Program-made: the position numbers and the translations under genes
The notes under the pieces: generated by a model
Told to the model about the DNA's origin: nothing
The model's database searches: none
What the model saw: the letters and a program-made list of their open reading frames with translations, nothing else
Shown here: one piece after another, positions 45,509 to 53,520 of the stretch
Layout of the letters: the number at the start of each line of letters is the position of its first letter
How positions within the stretch are numbered: the first letter of the stretch is position 1
Source: an uncultured Desulfobulbus sp.
GTDB lineage: Bacteria > Desulfobacterota > Desulfobulbia > Desulfobulbales > Desulfobulbaceae
Assembly: GCF_963665445.1 (NCBI RefSeq)
Contig: NZ_OY762276.1
Span: 4,830,601 to 4,894,600, forward strand
Direction of reading: 5' to 3'
Length of the DNA stretch: 64,000 bases

Positions 45509-46225
45509 ATGGCCGAATCACTGAAATCCTTTGCTATCTTTATCGTCGAACTCCGTAATTCCTTGAAGATGCTTGGGATTGCCGTACTGAGCTCCACCGT
45601 GCTCCTCTTTTTTCTTTCCAGTCGGCTGCTCACGGTTTTTCAGCACCATCTCGGCGAGCATCTCTATTTTTTCTCCGTGGCCGGCCCCTTTCTCGCCCAT
45701 GTCAAGTTGGCCTTTTTCGGCGCGCTCTATATCCTGATGCCGCTGTGCATGTACGTGCTGTGGAAGGCGGTGGGCAAGCCGTTTCAGGTGACCGGCCGCA
45801 GGCTGACTTGGTTTGTCACCGCAACCTGCTGCCTGTTTTATTGTGGCACCGTCTTCTGCTATCTGGTCACCTTGCCCTTCGGCATCCAGTTTTTGCTCAG
45901 TTTTCAGTCCCAGGATCTGCAGGCGGTGATTTCCATCAGCCGATTCGTCAATTTCGTGGTACTGTTTCTTCTGGGTTTCGGCCTGGTGTTCGAATTGCCG
46001 GTGTTCATGGTCTTTACCGCCCAGGTCGGCTTGATCTCGGCGGCGGCCTTTGCCCGGCATCGCCGCTATGCGATCCTCGCCATCGCCATCCTTGCCGCCC
46101 TGCTCACGCCAACCCCGGATCTGGTGAACATGGCCCTGATGGGAGCGCCGCTGTATCTGCTCTACGAGTCGGGTATTCTCCTGATCCGTCTCCTTGGCAG
46201 AGGGACACCGCCGGTGAGCCGATAA
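45509..46225 (+). CDS. tatC: TatC-family twin-arginine translocase subunit
   Basis: This 238-residue protein has six predicted TM helices. The N-terminal segment FIVELRNSLKMLGIAV matches the conserved HLxELR region, with V-E-L-R present but His replaced by Ile-Val. Later blocks GPFLAHVKLAFFGALYILMP, GFGLVFELPVFM and LTPTPDLVNMALMGAPLYLLYE match TatC. It forms the signal-peptide-binding core of the Tat export system. No tatA/B gene is adjacent. A TTG at 45488 could add seven residues; the ATG at 45509 lacks an obvious ribosome site. Confidence 0.88.
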   Translation: MAESLKSFAIFIVELRNSLKMLGIAVLSSTVLLFFLSSRLLTVFQHHLGEHLYFFSVAGPFLAHVKLAFFGALYILMPLCMYVLWKAVGKPFQVTGRRLTWFVTATCCLFYCGTVFCYLVTLPFGIQFLLSFQSQDLQAVISISRFVNFVVLFLLGFGLVFELPVFMVFTAQVGLISAAAFARHRRYAILAIAILAALLTPTPDLVNMALMGAPLYLLYESGILLIRLLGRGTPPVSR

Positions 46226-46250
46226 CCCCCTGCCTGCCGGTTGGGGACGG

Positions 46251-46667
46251 CTAGTAGGAGAGGACGTCGATCCCGTGTTCGCGCAGGAGGGCCGTGGTGA
46301 CCCCTGCCGTGGGGGCCAATCCACAGGATGGGCTCTTGGATTTAAGCAGGCAGCAGCTGACGTTGAGCATCTGCGCGATGTGCAGCACCATCTGCGCGCC
46401 TCTGATGAAGTGAGCGGTCCGGTCGATGCCGTCTCTGTCGAGGACGCGCGCGGATCCGGCCAGCACGGCATGGCCGTCGCCACCGACGATTTCAGCCGCA
46501 ATGCGCGGCGTGGGCAACCCCCCGAGCTGTTCCGGGCAAACCGGGCACCAGTGGTAGTCGTTGAGATCCTGGAGGCACTGGGGATTGGCTTTGCTCTTGC
46601 CGTCGTAACGGGTGCAGAGGCCGATCAGGCAGGCACTGACCAGGCAGCGGGGGGTTGTGCTGTTCAT
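46251..46667 (-). CDS. DUF523 domain protein
   Basis: This 138-residue cytosolic protein matches the DUF523 (YbbK) family, with CLVSACLIGLCTRYDGKSK at the start, CPVCPEQLGGLPTPR and LLKSKSPSCGLAP. Conserved cysteines suggest metal or Fe-S binding, but no function is established that I know. The ATG at 46667 was chosen because a longer frame enters the oppositely oriented ftsB-like gene. Its start is 9 bases from that gene's GTG on the other strand, so the promoters overlap the divergent gap. Confidence 0.85.
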   Translation of the reverse strand: MNSTTPRCLVSACLIGLCTRYDGKSKANPQCLQDLNDYHWCPVCPEQLGGLPTPRIAAEIVGGDGHAVLAGSARVLDRDGIDRTAHFIRGAQMVLHIAQMLNVSCCLLKSKSPSCGLAPTAGVTTALLREHGIDVLSY

Positions 46668-46676
46668 AAGGACTAT

Positions 46677-47021
46677 GTGAGAGTTATTGAAGCTATGGCG
46701 ATACGAAAGAGAGAGGAAGATGGGGTGCGCGATAGCAAGATGCTGTGGCTTATAGGCAGTATTGTCGTCATCGTTTTCCTGGTGTGGATAGTGTTCGCTC
46801 CTGGGCGCGGATTTTTTCATTATGTTCAACTGCACCGGGAAATCAGCTCCTTGGCAGAGGAAAATGCACGCCTTGAGGCGAAAAATGTCGAGCTTGCCGA
46901 AGATATCAAAAAACTGCAATCGGATAATGCTTATCTTGAAAAAATAGCCCGGGAAAAACACGGACTCCTGAAGAAGGACGAGATGGTGTTTGATTTTAAC
47001 AGGCCGGCGAAAAAGAAATGA
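46677..47021 (+). CDS. Septum formation initiator FtsB/DivIC-like
   Basis: This 114-residue bitopic protein has a short basic N-terminus, one TM helix (MLWLIGSIVVIVFLVWIVF), and a periplasmic coiled coil (EISSLAEENARLEAKNVELAED, then IKKLQSDNAYLEKIAREKHG). It ends LLKKDEMVFDF, all typical of FtsB/DivIC in the divisome. GTG at 46677 is preceded by aagga at good spacing; ATG at 46695 is the alternative. The stop overlaps the next gene (ATGA), so they are co-translated. Confidence 0.85.
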   Translation: MRVIEAMAIRKREEDGVRDSKMLWLIGSIVVIVFLVWIVFAPGRGFFHYVQLHREISSLAEENARLEAKNVELAEDIKKLQSDNAYLEKIAREKHGLLKKDEMVFDFNRPAKKK

Positions 47022-47893
47022 GCCCTCCCCAGCAGGATACGAGCGACTCCCCGTCTATCGGTGCTGCTCAGCCGCTGAACCGGCAAATTGCTGTGTACCT
47101 GGCCGGTGCCCTGAGAAAACACCTGCTTTTGCATCAGCAGGTGGGTATAGGGAACTATGGGCAAAGCGAGGTGATCGACCGATTTTTGCGGCCGCAACGG
47201 CAACCGGCCGTCAAGGCGCCTGCCCGTGCCCCAGGGCAAAGTCCTGCTCTCGCGCCGGGCAAAGAGTCGGCCAAGAAAAGGCCGGCGGCCATTGGCCAGT
47301 CCGTGGAGCAGGTGGCGGATGTGATGCAGGACGTGCAGACATGTGCGGGCTGCGACCTGGCTGCAACCGCTCTCCGCGTGCCCGGGCAGGGAAAAAAAGG
47401 CGCCCGCCTGCTGATTGTCGGTGATTCCCCCCAATCCGCTGCGCAGGGGGCGGTCCTCTTTGGCCAGGCGGAAGACCAGTTGTTGTGGAAGATGATGCAG
47501 GCTATTGGCTTGCATCCCGGCGATGTCTACGTGACCAATGTGGTCAAATGTTGTCCCGGCGAAGACGCATCCCCGTCCGGAGCAAGCGAGCAGGCCTGTC
47601 GGGGGTATCTGTATCGGGAGATTGCAGCGGTGCAGCCCCGGGTCATCCTCGCCATGGGAGCGGTGGCCGCCCGGGCCGTCCTCGGAAGCGAGGTATCGGT
47701 GTTTCGCCTGCGCGGGCGTCTCCATGCAACCCGCTTTATCGACGCGTTCGGTGCACCGATTCCGGTGATGGTCAGTTTTCACCCCCGCTTTCTTCTGGAA
47801 CAACCCAAGATGAAGAAGGCCTCGTGGCAGGACCTGCAGATTGTCCAGCGGCAACTTCTGGCATCGATGAAGGGAAACAATGCCGGCAGCTAA
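47018..47893 (+). CDS. UDG-superfamily (type 4-like) protein with divergent motif
   Basis: This 291-residue protein belongs to the uracil-DNA glycosylase superfamily near type 4. A cysteine pair CAGCDL and later KCCPGEDASPSGASEQAC can form the 4Fe-4S site. The motif HPRFLLEQPKMKKASWQDLQ matches the HPaxxL region. But the first motif is VGDSPQSAAQGAVLFG instead of the usual GEAPG...PFVG, so catalysis is uncertain. A 100-residue Pro/Ala-rich N-terminal region precedes the domain. It overlaps the ftsB-like gene by 4 bases. Confidence 0.8.
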   Translation: MSPPQQDTSDSPSIGAAQPLNRQIAVYLAGALRKHLLLHQQVGIGNYGQSEVIDRFLRPQRQPAVKAPARAPGQSPALAPGKESAKKRPAAIGQSVEQVADVMQDVQTCAGCDLAATALRVPGQGKKGARLLIVGDSPQSAAQGAVLFGQAEDQLLWKMMQAIGLHPGDVYVTNVVKCCPGEDASPSGASEQACRGYLYREIAAVQPRVILAMGAVAARAVLGSEVSVFRLRGRLHATRFIDAFGAPIPVMVSFHPRFLLEQPKMKKASWQDLQIVQRQLLASMKGNNAGS

Positions 47894-47986
47894 TGGACAC
47901 GGAAACCGTCCTCAACCGTCGAGAAGTTGTGTGAGCGACAGGCAGAAAACAAAAAAATCCATGAACAGAGAGGAACAGGAGGCTGC

Positions 47987-48613
47987 ATGGCAGTTTTTGA
48001 GATCAGACATCCACTGGTGAAGCATAAGCTGGGATTGCTGCGGGAGCGGGATATTTCCACCAAGGACTTTCGCGAGCTCGCCTCGGAGGTCGGCATGCTG
48101 CTCGCCTATGAAGCCACCCGCAATCTGCCTTCCGAAAAGGTGACCATTGATACCTGGGCCGGGCAGACCGAGGTCGATCGCATCAAGGGCAAGAAAATCA
48201 CCATTGTCCCCATTCTCCGGGCAGGGCTGGGGATGATGGACGGGGTGCTCAAGGCCGTGCCCAATGCCAAGGTCTCGGTGGTCGGGCTGTATCGGGACGA
48301 GCAGACGTTGCAGCCGGTGACTTATTTTGAAAAGCTGGTACAGGACATCGATCAGCGGCAGGCAATGATTCTTGACCCGATGCTGGCCACCGGCGGAACA
48401 CTCCTGGCCACCATCGACATGCTGAAGAAAGCCGGATGCCGGGAGATCATCGGCATCTTTCTCGTGGCCGCGCCCGAAGGCATCAAGAAGCTGGAGCAGC
48501 AGCACCCGGATGTGGACATCTATGTGGCCGCGGTTGACGAGCGCCTCAACGAAAACGGCTATATCCTGCCTGGTCTCGGGGATGCCGGCGACAAGATCTT
48601 CGGCACCAAGTAA
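47987..48613 (+). CDS. upp: Uracil phosphoribosyltransferase
   Basis: This 208-residue UPRTase salvages uracil to UMP. The family blocks [30 protein letters not shown] (PRPP loop), and [19 protein letters not shown] are conserved. The N-terminal [19 protein letters not shown] is also typical. ATG at 47987 follows acaggagg. It is monocistronic or last in a run after the UDG-like gene, 93 bases upstream. Confidence 0.97.
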   Translation: MAVFEIRHPLVKHKLGLLRERDISTKDFRELASEVGMLLAYEATRNLPSEKVTIDTWAGQTEVDRIKGKKITIVPILRAGLGMMDGVLKAVPNAKVSVVGLYRDEQTLQPVTYFEKLVQDIDQRQAMILDPMLATGGTLLATIDMLKKAGCREIIGIFLVAAPEGIKKLEQQHPDVDIYVAAVDERLNENGYILPGLGDAGDKIFGTK

Positions 48614-48649
48614 CCACCACCGGCCAGGTGCGGTGCAGGCAATGCGGTC

Positions 48650-48844
48650 TTAGGATTTGCTGCGTCCGGAGACAAAGAGTTCAAATACCTTTTCAAAGAC
48701 AAAGGGGATGGCTGCGGCCTGGGCATTGGCGGACCCGGCATAGGCCTTGGTCAGTTCAAAGGCGCGTTCAAAGGCCTCCTCATAGTCGGATGCGGTGTTT
48801 TTATTCATGATCTTCACCAGTTCGTCAGCCAGATGTTCTTCCAT
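48650..48844 (-). CDS. Small conserved-looking protein, unknown
   Basis: This 64-residue product (MEEHLADELVKIMN ... FVFEKVFELFVSGRSKS) is not recognised. It is soluble-looking and helical, with acidic N-terminal and hydrophobic C-terminal helices. The ATG at 48844 follows ggtgagcac on its strand. An earlier ATG at 48967 would add 41 residues with a KTLGQSVFPPYHAQNF segment, so the start is uncertain. It faces upp tail to tail and is divergent from the DAC-domain gene. Confidence 0.55.
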   Translation of the reverse strand: MEEHLADELVKIMNKNTASDYEEAFERAFELTKAYAGSANAQAAAIPFVFEKVFELFVSGRSKS

Positions 48845-49094
48845 GTGCTCACCGTGTGTCAGAGATGTGTTGCCCAGGGACAGGGAGACATGTCCCTTGT
48901 ACATGCAGAAATTCTGCGCATGATAGGGTGGAAACACGCTTTGGCCAAGAGTTTTTTTGGCGGCCATGGGGCGCGCCACCGCGAAGATCTTCCGCTCAGG
49001 CCTTGTCGATGGAGCGCCCTCCCGGAGTGTGAACCTCTTGTGCCAGGCACGTATGACTACAGGCTGCAATATGCCGCTTTCTTCAGAGCTATCC

Positions 49095-50537
49095 ATGATC
49101 GATCAGCGACAGTATTCGTTCATTCGCCGTTGTGTCAGTGACATCATCTACGGGTTGATTGACGGCTTGACCCATTTTTCCGGGACCAGCCGTGCTGCGG
49201 TTATCTTTGCCCTGCGGCCGGATGGCCCTATGTTGCTCTGCGATCCGCAAAACCTGCTGCGGGGACATGAACCCATCTTTAAAAGTTTGTATGTCGACAA
49301 TCAGCAGTGGCGCGAGAAGGCCGAGGTGCCGGTCGACAGCAAGCAGTTTGCCGAAATTACCCCGGTCAAGGATCCCGGCCTGGCAGGTCTGCTGTCAAAC
49401 GGGGGCTATTCCGGCGCGGTGTTTTTTCAGCAGTGGTTCACCGAGCACCACCCGGATCTCTGCTCAACCGGCCCCACCCAGTGCTGGCTTGAGCACGCGG
49501 CCTGGCGGTTTTCCCACGACATGGCCAACGACAAGGAACTCTATACCGGCATCTCCGGCTATTTTTTACGGGAATACGCCACCCACGCGGTCCGTGATTA
49601 CATTATAGACCAGATGAATCTTCTGCTCGGCTGGGATAGCCCGGTCCGCATCTACCCGGTGCTCGATGCGGTGCTGATGATCTCGGAAACAAGGGAGGAG
49701 GGTTCCTGGCCCGAGGGGCGGCTGTTGGTGGTGGACCCCTGTATGCTGGAGCAACTTCATTTTCTGGTGAAGTTTCAGGAAAGCGTCCGCCCGCAGCTGA
49801 TCAACTACAAGCATGTGCGCAAGTTGTTGTTGACGGTGGAGCATTCCGGTCGCCATCTGGTCACCGACGGCCGTGCGATTCTGGGGATCTGCGGAGATAC
49901 GCTGCCGACCTTTTCGATCTGTGCCGATTTTCGCGGCCGCCACGGTTTTTTGAAGGTGAACCGCAACAAGGTCTGCAGTTTTGCAGATGGCCGTTTCAGC
50001 TCAACCACCTATCAGGCCAAGCTGGTGCAGCTGGAGGAGTTGCTGCTGGAGACCGACCTTGATCGGATGAAAAGCTATTTCCTTTTCAAGATCGTGGTCT
50101 CGCTGGTGCATCATTCGCAGCAGCGCAAGCACGGCTGTACGGTTGTGCTCGACCTGAACGAGGTTCCGGTGCCCATTTCCGGGCAAACCCTGTCGCCGCC
50201 GCTTGATCTGCGCAAACCCTACATGTTGAAAATGGTCAAGTCCCTGGCCAAGGTCGACGGCGCTCTCCACATCGGTGCGGATATGCACCTGCACGGCTTT
50301 GCCTGCCTGCTCGACGGGCGGTCCTTTCCGGGCGAGGATCTGGCCCGGGGTGCCCGCTATAATTCAGCCCTGCGCTTTACCGCCGAACACGCCAACATTA
50401 TAGTGGTGGTCGTTTCCTCGGACCGTCCGGTGTCGGTGATTCATCAGGGCCTGGATGTGCATGGAGTCTGTTCCTGGGAACAGAAGGGCGGCTGTATCTA
50501 CAACCTGGATCGGCTCGATTACTGGGTAGGCCTGTAG
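49095..50537 (+). CDS. Diadenylate-cyclase-like (DisA_N) protein with novel N-terminal sensor
   Basis: This 480-residue protein has a C-terminal domain resembling the DisA_N diadenylate cyclase fold: KVDGALHIGADMHLHGFAC (the DGA motif at 388-390), a loop, GARYNSALRF and ANIIVVVVSSDRPVSVI. The RHR motif that binds ATP in DisA is replaced by ARY (420-422), so cyclase activity is doubtful. The N-terminal 350 residues resemble the sensor regions fused to DAC domains in Proteobacteria (DACNV-like, from memory). The start is chosen as ATG 49095; in-frame ATGs at 49053 and 49071 are alternatives without clear ribosome sites. Confidence 0.65.
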   Translation: MIDQRQYSFIRRCVSDIIYGLIDGLTHFSGTSRAAVIFALRPDGPMLLCDPQNLLRGHEPIFKSLYVDNQQWREKAEVPVDSKQFAEITPVKDPGLAGLLSNGGYSGAVFFQQWFTEHHPDLCSTGPTQCWLEHAAWRFSHDMANDKELYTGISGYFLREYATHAVRDYIIDQMNLLLGWDSPVRIYPVLDAVLMISETREEGSWPEGRLLVVDPCMLEQLHFLVKFQESVRPQLINYKHVRKLLLTVEHSGRHLVTDGRAILGICGDTLPTFSICADFRGRHGFLKVNRNKVCSFADGRFSSTTYQAKLVQLEELLLETDLDRMKSYFLFKIVVSLVHHSQQRKHGCTVVLDLNEVPVPISGQTLSPPLDLRKPYMLKMVKSLAKVDGALHIGADMHLHGFACLLDGRSFPGEDLARGARYNSALRFTAEHANIIVVVVSSDRPVSVIHQGLDVHGVCSWEQKGGCIYNLDRLDYWVGL

Positions 50538-50546
50538 GTCCTCGGC

Positions 50547-51260
50547 TTACCGGCAAAAATTGCGGACCTCCGGCTCCTGCTGGGCGGCATAGGCCTTGGC
50601 GAGCAGGGGGGTGAGTTTGCCCTTGCAGGTTTTCAGCGGCGGCAGGAGCGGGAAGGCCGGCAGCAGGGTTTCGGCGCCGTTCGGGGCCTGGAGGCGCAAC
50701 TTCTCTTCCATATAGGTGTCGCGCAGCGGCGAGAGTTCACTGGGCATGGTGTCGTCGCCACTGTCCAGGCGTCTGAGAAAGCCCATCATGGACCCCATAT
50801 CGTTTTTCCGCTCAAAGGTTGCGATTTCCGTGGCAATGGCCTGCCCCTCCTTGACGAGCCTGTCCATGGTGCCGGCATACTCTTCCAGCCCTTGTTGCAG
50901 GCGCAGGTAGACATCAAAAAACAGGTTGTTGAAGCGCATGTGGCGGGTGAATCCATGAATGGGCTGGCCTGCGAACAGGCGGCGGCGAATGGAGTCGGAG
51001 TTGAGAAGGTAGGGATCGAGAAAGACCGGGTCGCGAAAGCCGGTCACTTGAAAAAATTCTCGAATCAACGGTTCGCGCTGGAGCAGGATGTAGAGCCGGA
51101 CCAGGTCAAAGCCGACCCCGTTTTCCAGCTGGCGGTAGGCCAGGAGAATCTGTTCGTTGTAGAGGCGGCTGTCATCCTCGATCATCTTACGAAATCCGAA
51201 ATACCGGTCAGCGATCTCCTTCTTGATTTCCAGGGACAGCATTTCTTCCATGCCGTGCAT
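50547..51260 (-). CDS. Conserved hypothetical protein
   Basis: I do not recognise this 237-residue soluble protein. It is largely helical, with charged helices (EIKKEIADRYFGFRKMIEDD, FDVYLRLQQGLEEYAGTMDR) and a Pro/Leu-rich segment LLPAFPLLPPLKTCKGKL near the C-terminus. No signal peptide, TM helix or nucleotide motif is visible. It is on the minus strand, divergent from dnaG, and its stop lies 9 bases from that of the DAC-domain gene. Its start may be MHGMEEML or MEEML a few codons later. Confidence 0.7.
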   Translation of the reverse strand: MHGMEEMLSLEIKKEIADRYFGFRKMIEDDSRLYNEQILLAYRQLENGVGFDLVRLYILLQREPLIREFFQVTGFRDPVFLDPYLLNSDSIRRRLFAGQPIHGFTRHMRFNNLFFDVYLRLQQGLEEYAGTMDRLVKEGQAIATEIATFERKNDMGSMMGFLRRLDSGDDTMPSELSPLRDTYMEEKLRLQAPNGAETLLPAFPLLPPLKTCKGKLTPLLAKAYAAQQEPEVRNFCR

Positions 51261-51501
51261 AGGTGGACTCCTTGGTAGGGCGATCAGTGGGCGAAAGGAC
51301 AGGACGCAACGGTGCTTTATCCGATATATAATAGTCAGCCTCGAGGAAAAATGCTGCAGTGCTTGTCCCGTTTCCGCGGATTTCCCTGAGAAAATACGTT
51401 CTGGTCCGTTGTTGTATGTCCCGGATCCCTGGTTGTTCGTGTGTAGCCGGGAAGATTGTCGGGAGTTTGTCGAATGCGTTTGTGCTTCGTGGTAATTGTG
51501 T

Positions 51502-53295
51502 ATGTCCCTTTCTTTTTCCCGTGATCAGATCAAGGCCTCGGTGAAGGAGGCCGCCGATATTGTGCAGGTCATCGGCGAGCATGTCGAGTTGAAACGTGCT
51601 GGTGCGCGCTTTACCGGATGTTGCCCCTTTCATAACGAAAAAACGCCCTCATTTTCCGTCAATCCCCAGGGGCAGTTCTATCATTGCTTCGGTTGCGGCG
51701 AGCACGGCGATGTGTTTTCCTTTGTGATGAAATTTCATCACATGGATTTCCCCGATGCGCTGAAGATGCTTGCGCAAAAATATGGGATCGAATTACCCGA
51801 ACGGCAGCTCTCCCCGTCCGAACAGGCCCATCTCCGCCAGCGCGATGCGCTCTACCAGGCCAACGAGGAGGCGGTGCTTGTCTATCAGCAGTGTCTGCGC
51901 CATCCCAAATGGGGCAGGGACGCCCGCGCCTACCTGGAGCGCCGCGGTGTGCCCCAGGAGTTTATCGAGCGATATCGGCTTGGCTATGCGCCGCATCCCG
52001 ACCAGGTAGGCTGGAGCTATCTCTTTGAACAGCTGCGGGCCAAGGGGGTGGATGCCGAGATTCTTGAGCAGGTGGGCTTGGCGGTGCGCAAAGACCGTGG
52101 CGGCCATTACGATCGTTTTCGTTCGCGCATTCTTTTTCCGATCACCGACATGACCGGTCGGGTGGTGGCCTTTGGCGGCCGTATTCTGGGGGAAGGCAAT
52201 CCCAAGTATATGAATTCACCCGAGAGCCCAATTTTCGAAAAGAATCGGCTGCTCTTCGGCCTGCAGCCGCATCGCCAGGCGATTCGTCAGGCAAGGCGGG
52301 CCCTGGTAGTCGAGGGCAACTTTGACCTGCTCTCCCTGGTGGTGCACGGGATTGAAAACGTGGTCGCCCCGCTGGGGACGGCCCTGACCAGAAATCATAT
52401 TCATTCCCTGCGCAGTTATGCCGACGAAGTGGTGCTCTTGTTTGATGCCGATGCCGCCGGGCTCAAGGCCGCCATGCGCAGTATCCCCTTTCTTCTTGCG
52501 GAACGGGTCGACGGCCGGGTGGCGCTGCTACCCGCGGGACACGACCCGGACAGTTTCGTTCGTGAACAGGGGGCAGCTGCGGTGGAAGGGCTGGTCGCCT
52601 CGGCCCGTCCCTTGGCCGAGTTTTCCTTTGACACCCTGGTGGGTGAGCATGGGCTGACATTAAGCGGCAAGAACCGCATCGTGGGCGAATTGCAGCTGCT
52701 GCTGAAAGATGCCGCAGATCTTGAACAGCGGGAGCTGATGATTGCCCATTTCAGCGAGAAGCTGGGCGTTTCTCCCGGTTATTTCCGAGGGCAATCCGCA
52801 CGGATGGTCCAGCATCCTGTGACGGAGGGCAAACCGACGGCGGTGGTGAGCAGGCCCCTGGCCACCCGCGACAAACAGTTGCTTGATTTTTTGATTCTCC
52901 ATCCGGAGCATTACCAGCAGCTGCAGGATGCCGGTATGGGGGAGGTAGTGACTCACCCCCTGGCCCAGGAGGTTTTTGCTCACATCGCAGGGGCGGCGCA
53001 AAGCAGCGTCTGTCAACCCGAGGATTTGCTGATGAGGATCGAACACGAGGGGGTGCAGAATTACATCGTTGAACTGTTGACCGCTCTTCCTCCCCCCCCC
53101 GAGGGGGAAGATGGAGAATCGGATCAACTGATGGTTAAGGAACTGCTCTGCTGGTTGCGCATCGAGCGGCAACGCAGGGATGGAGCGCATCTGCAGCAGC
53201 GCATTGCCGAAGCGGAGCGGGGAGGGGATCTTGGGCTTTTGATGGAATTGCTTCGGGAAAAACAGGTTCTGGAAAGAAAAAGACAAAGTTTTTAG
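51502..53295 (+). CDS. dnaG: DNA primase
   Basis: This 597-residue primase has the CHC2 zinc finger (CCPFHNEKTPSFSVNPQGQF, then YHCFGCGEHGD), the catalytic core (SRILFPITDMTGRVVAFGGR), and a TOPRIM fold with VVEGNFDLLSL and LLFDADAAGLKAA. The C-terminal helicase-binding part is present. It makes RNA primers at the fork. A run of nine C lies at 53092-53100 in the C-terminal region. ATG at 51502 follows a TTG/ATG cluster with no clear ribosome site. rpoD follows after 225 bases, the common dnaG-rpoD order. Confidence 0.96.
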   Translation: MSLSFSRDQIKASVKEAADIVQVIGEHVELKRAGARFTGCCPFHNEKTPSFSVNPQGQFYHCFGCGEHGDVFSFVMKFHHMDFPDALKMLAQKYGIELPERQLSPSEQAHLRQRDALYQANEEAVLVYQQCLRHPKWGRDARAYLERRGVPQEFIERYRLGYAPHPDQVGWSYLFEQLRAKGVDAEILEQVGLAVRKDRGGHYDRFRSRILFPITDMTGRVVAFGGRILGEGNPKYMNSPESPIFEKNRLLFGLQPHRQAIRQARRALVVEGNFDLLSLVVHGIENVVAPLGTALTRNHIHSLRSYADEVVLLFDADAAGLKAAMRSIPFLLAERVDGRVALLPAGHDPDSFVREQGAAAVEGLVASARPLAEFSFDTLVGEHGLTLSGKNRIVGELQLLLKDAADLEQRELMIAHFSEKLGVSPGYFRGQSARMVQHPVTEGKPTAVVSRPLATRDKQLLDFLILHPEHYQQLQDAGMGEVVTHPLAQEVFAHIAGAAQSSVCQPEDLLMRIEHEGVQNYIVELLTALPPPPEGEDGESDQLMVKELLCWLRIERQRRDGAHLQQRIAEAERGGDLGLLMELLREKQVLERKRQSF

Positions 53296-53520
53296 TTTAA
53301 CTGCTTGAAAAAAGATTGGAATCGGATAGATTCAAAAAATTGTATTTTGTGGGAGGGGGAAACATTGCGTCAGACTGTCGGCCGATGGAGCTTTCCGGAG
53401 TGGTCATCCCTGTATCCGTGGAAATTGGTTCATATTTTTCACCTGATTGGGCGAGATGGTTGCAGGGCTGTGCCAGATGCCGCCGGTTTAAAATTTTTGA
53501 CAGCATGTTGAGGAGGGAAG

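Noticed and set aside
51208..51633. Minus-strand ORF upstream of the unknown gene
   Set aside because: It overlaps the start of dnaG including the zinc finger and reads as low-quality sequence.
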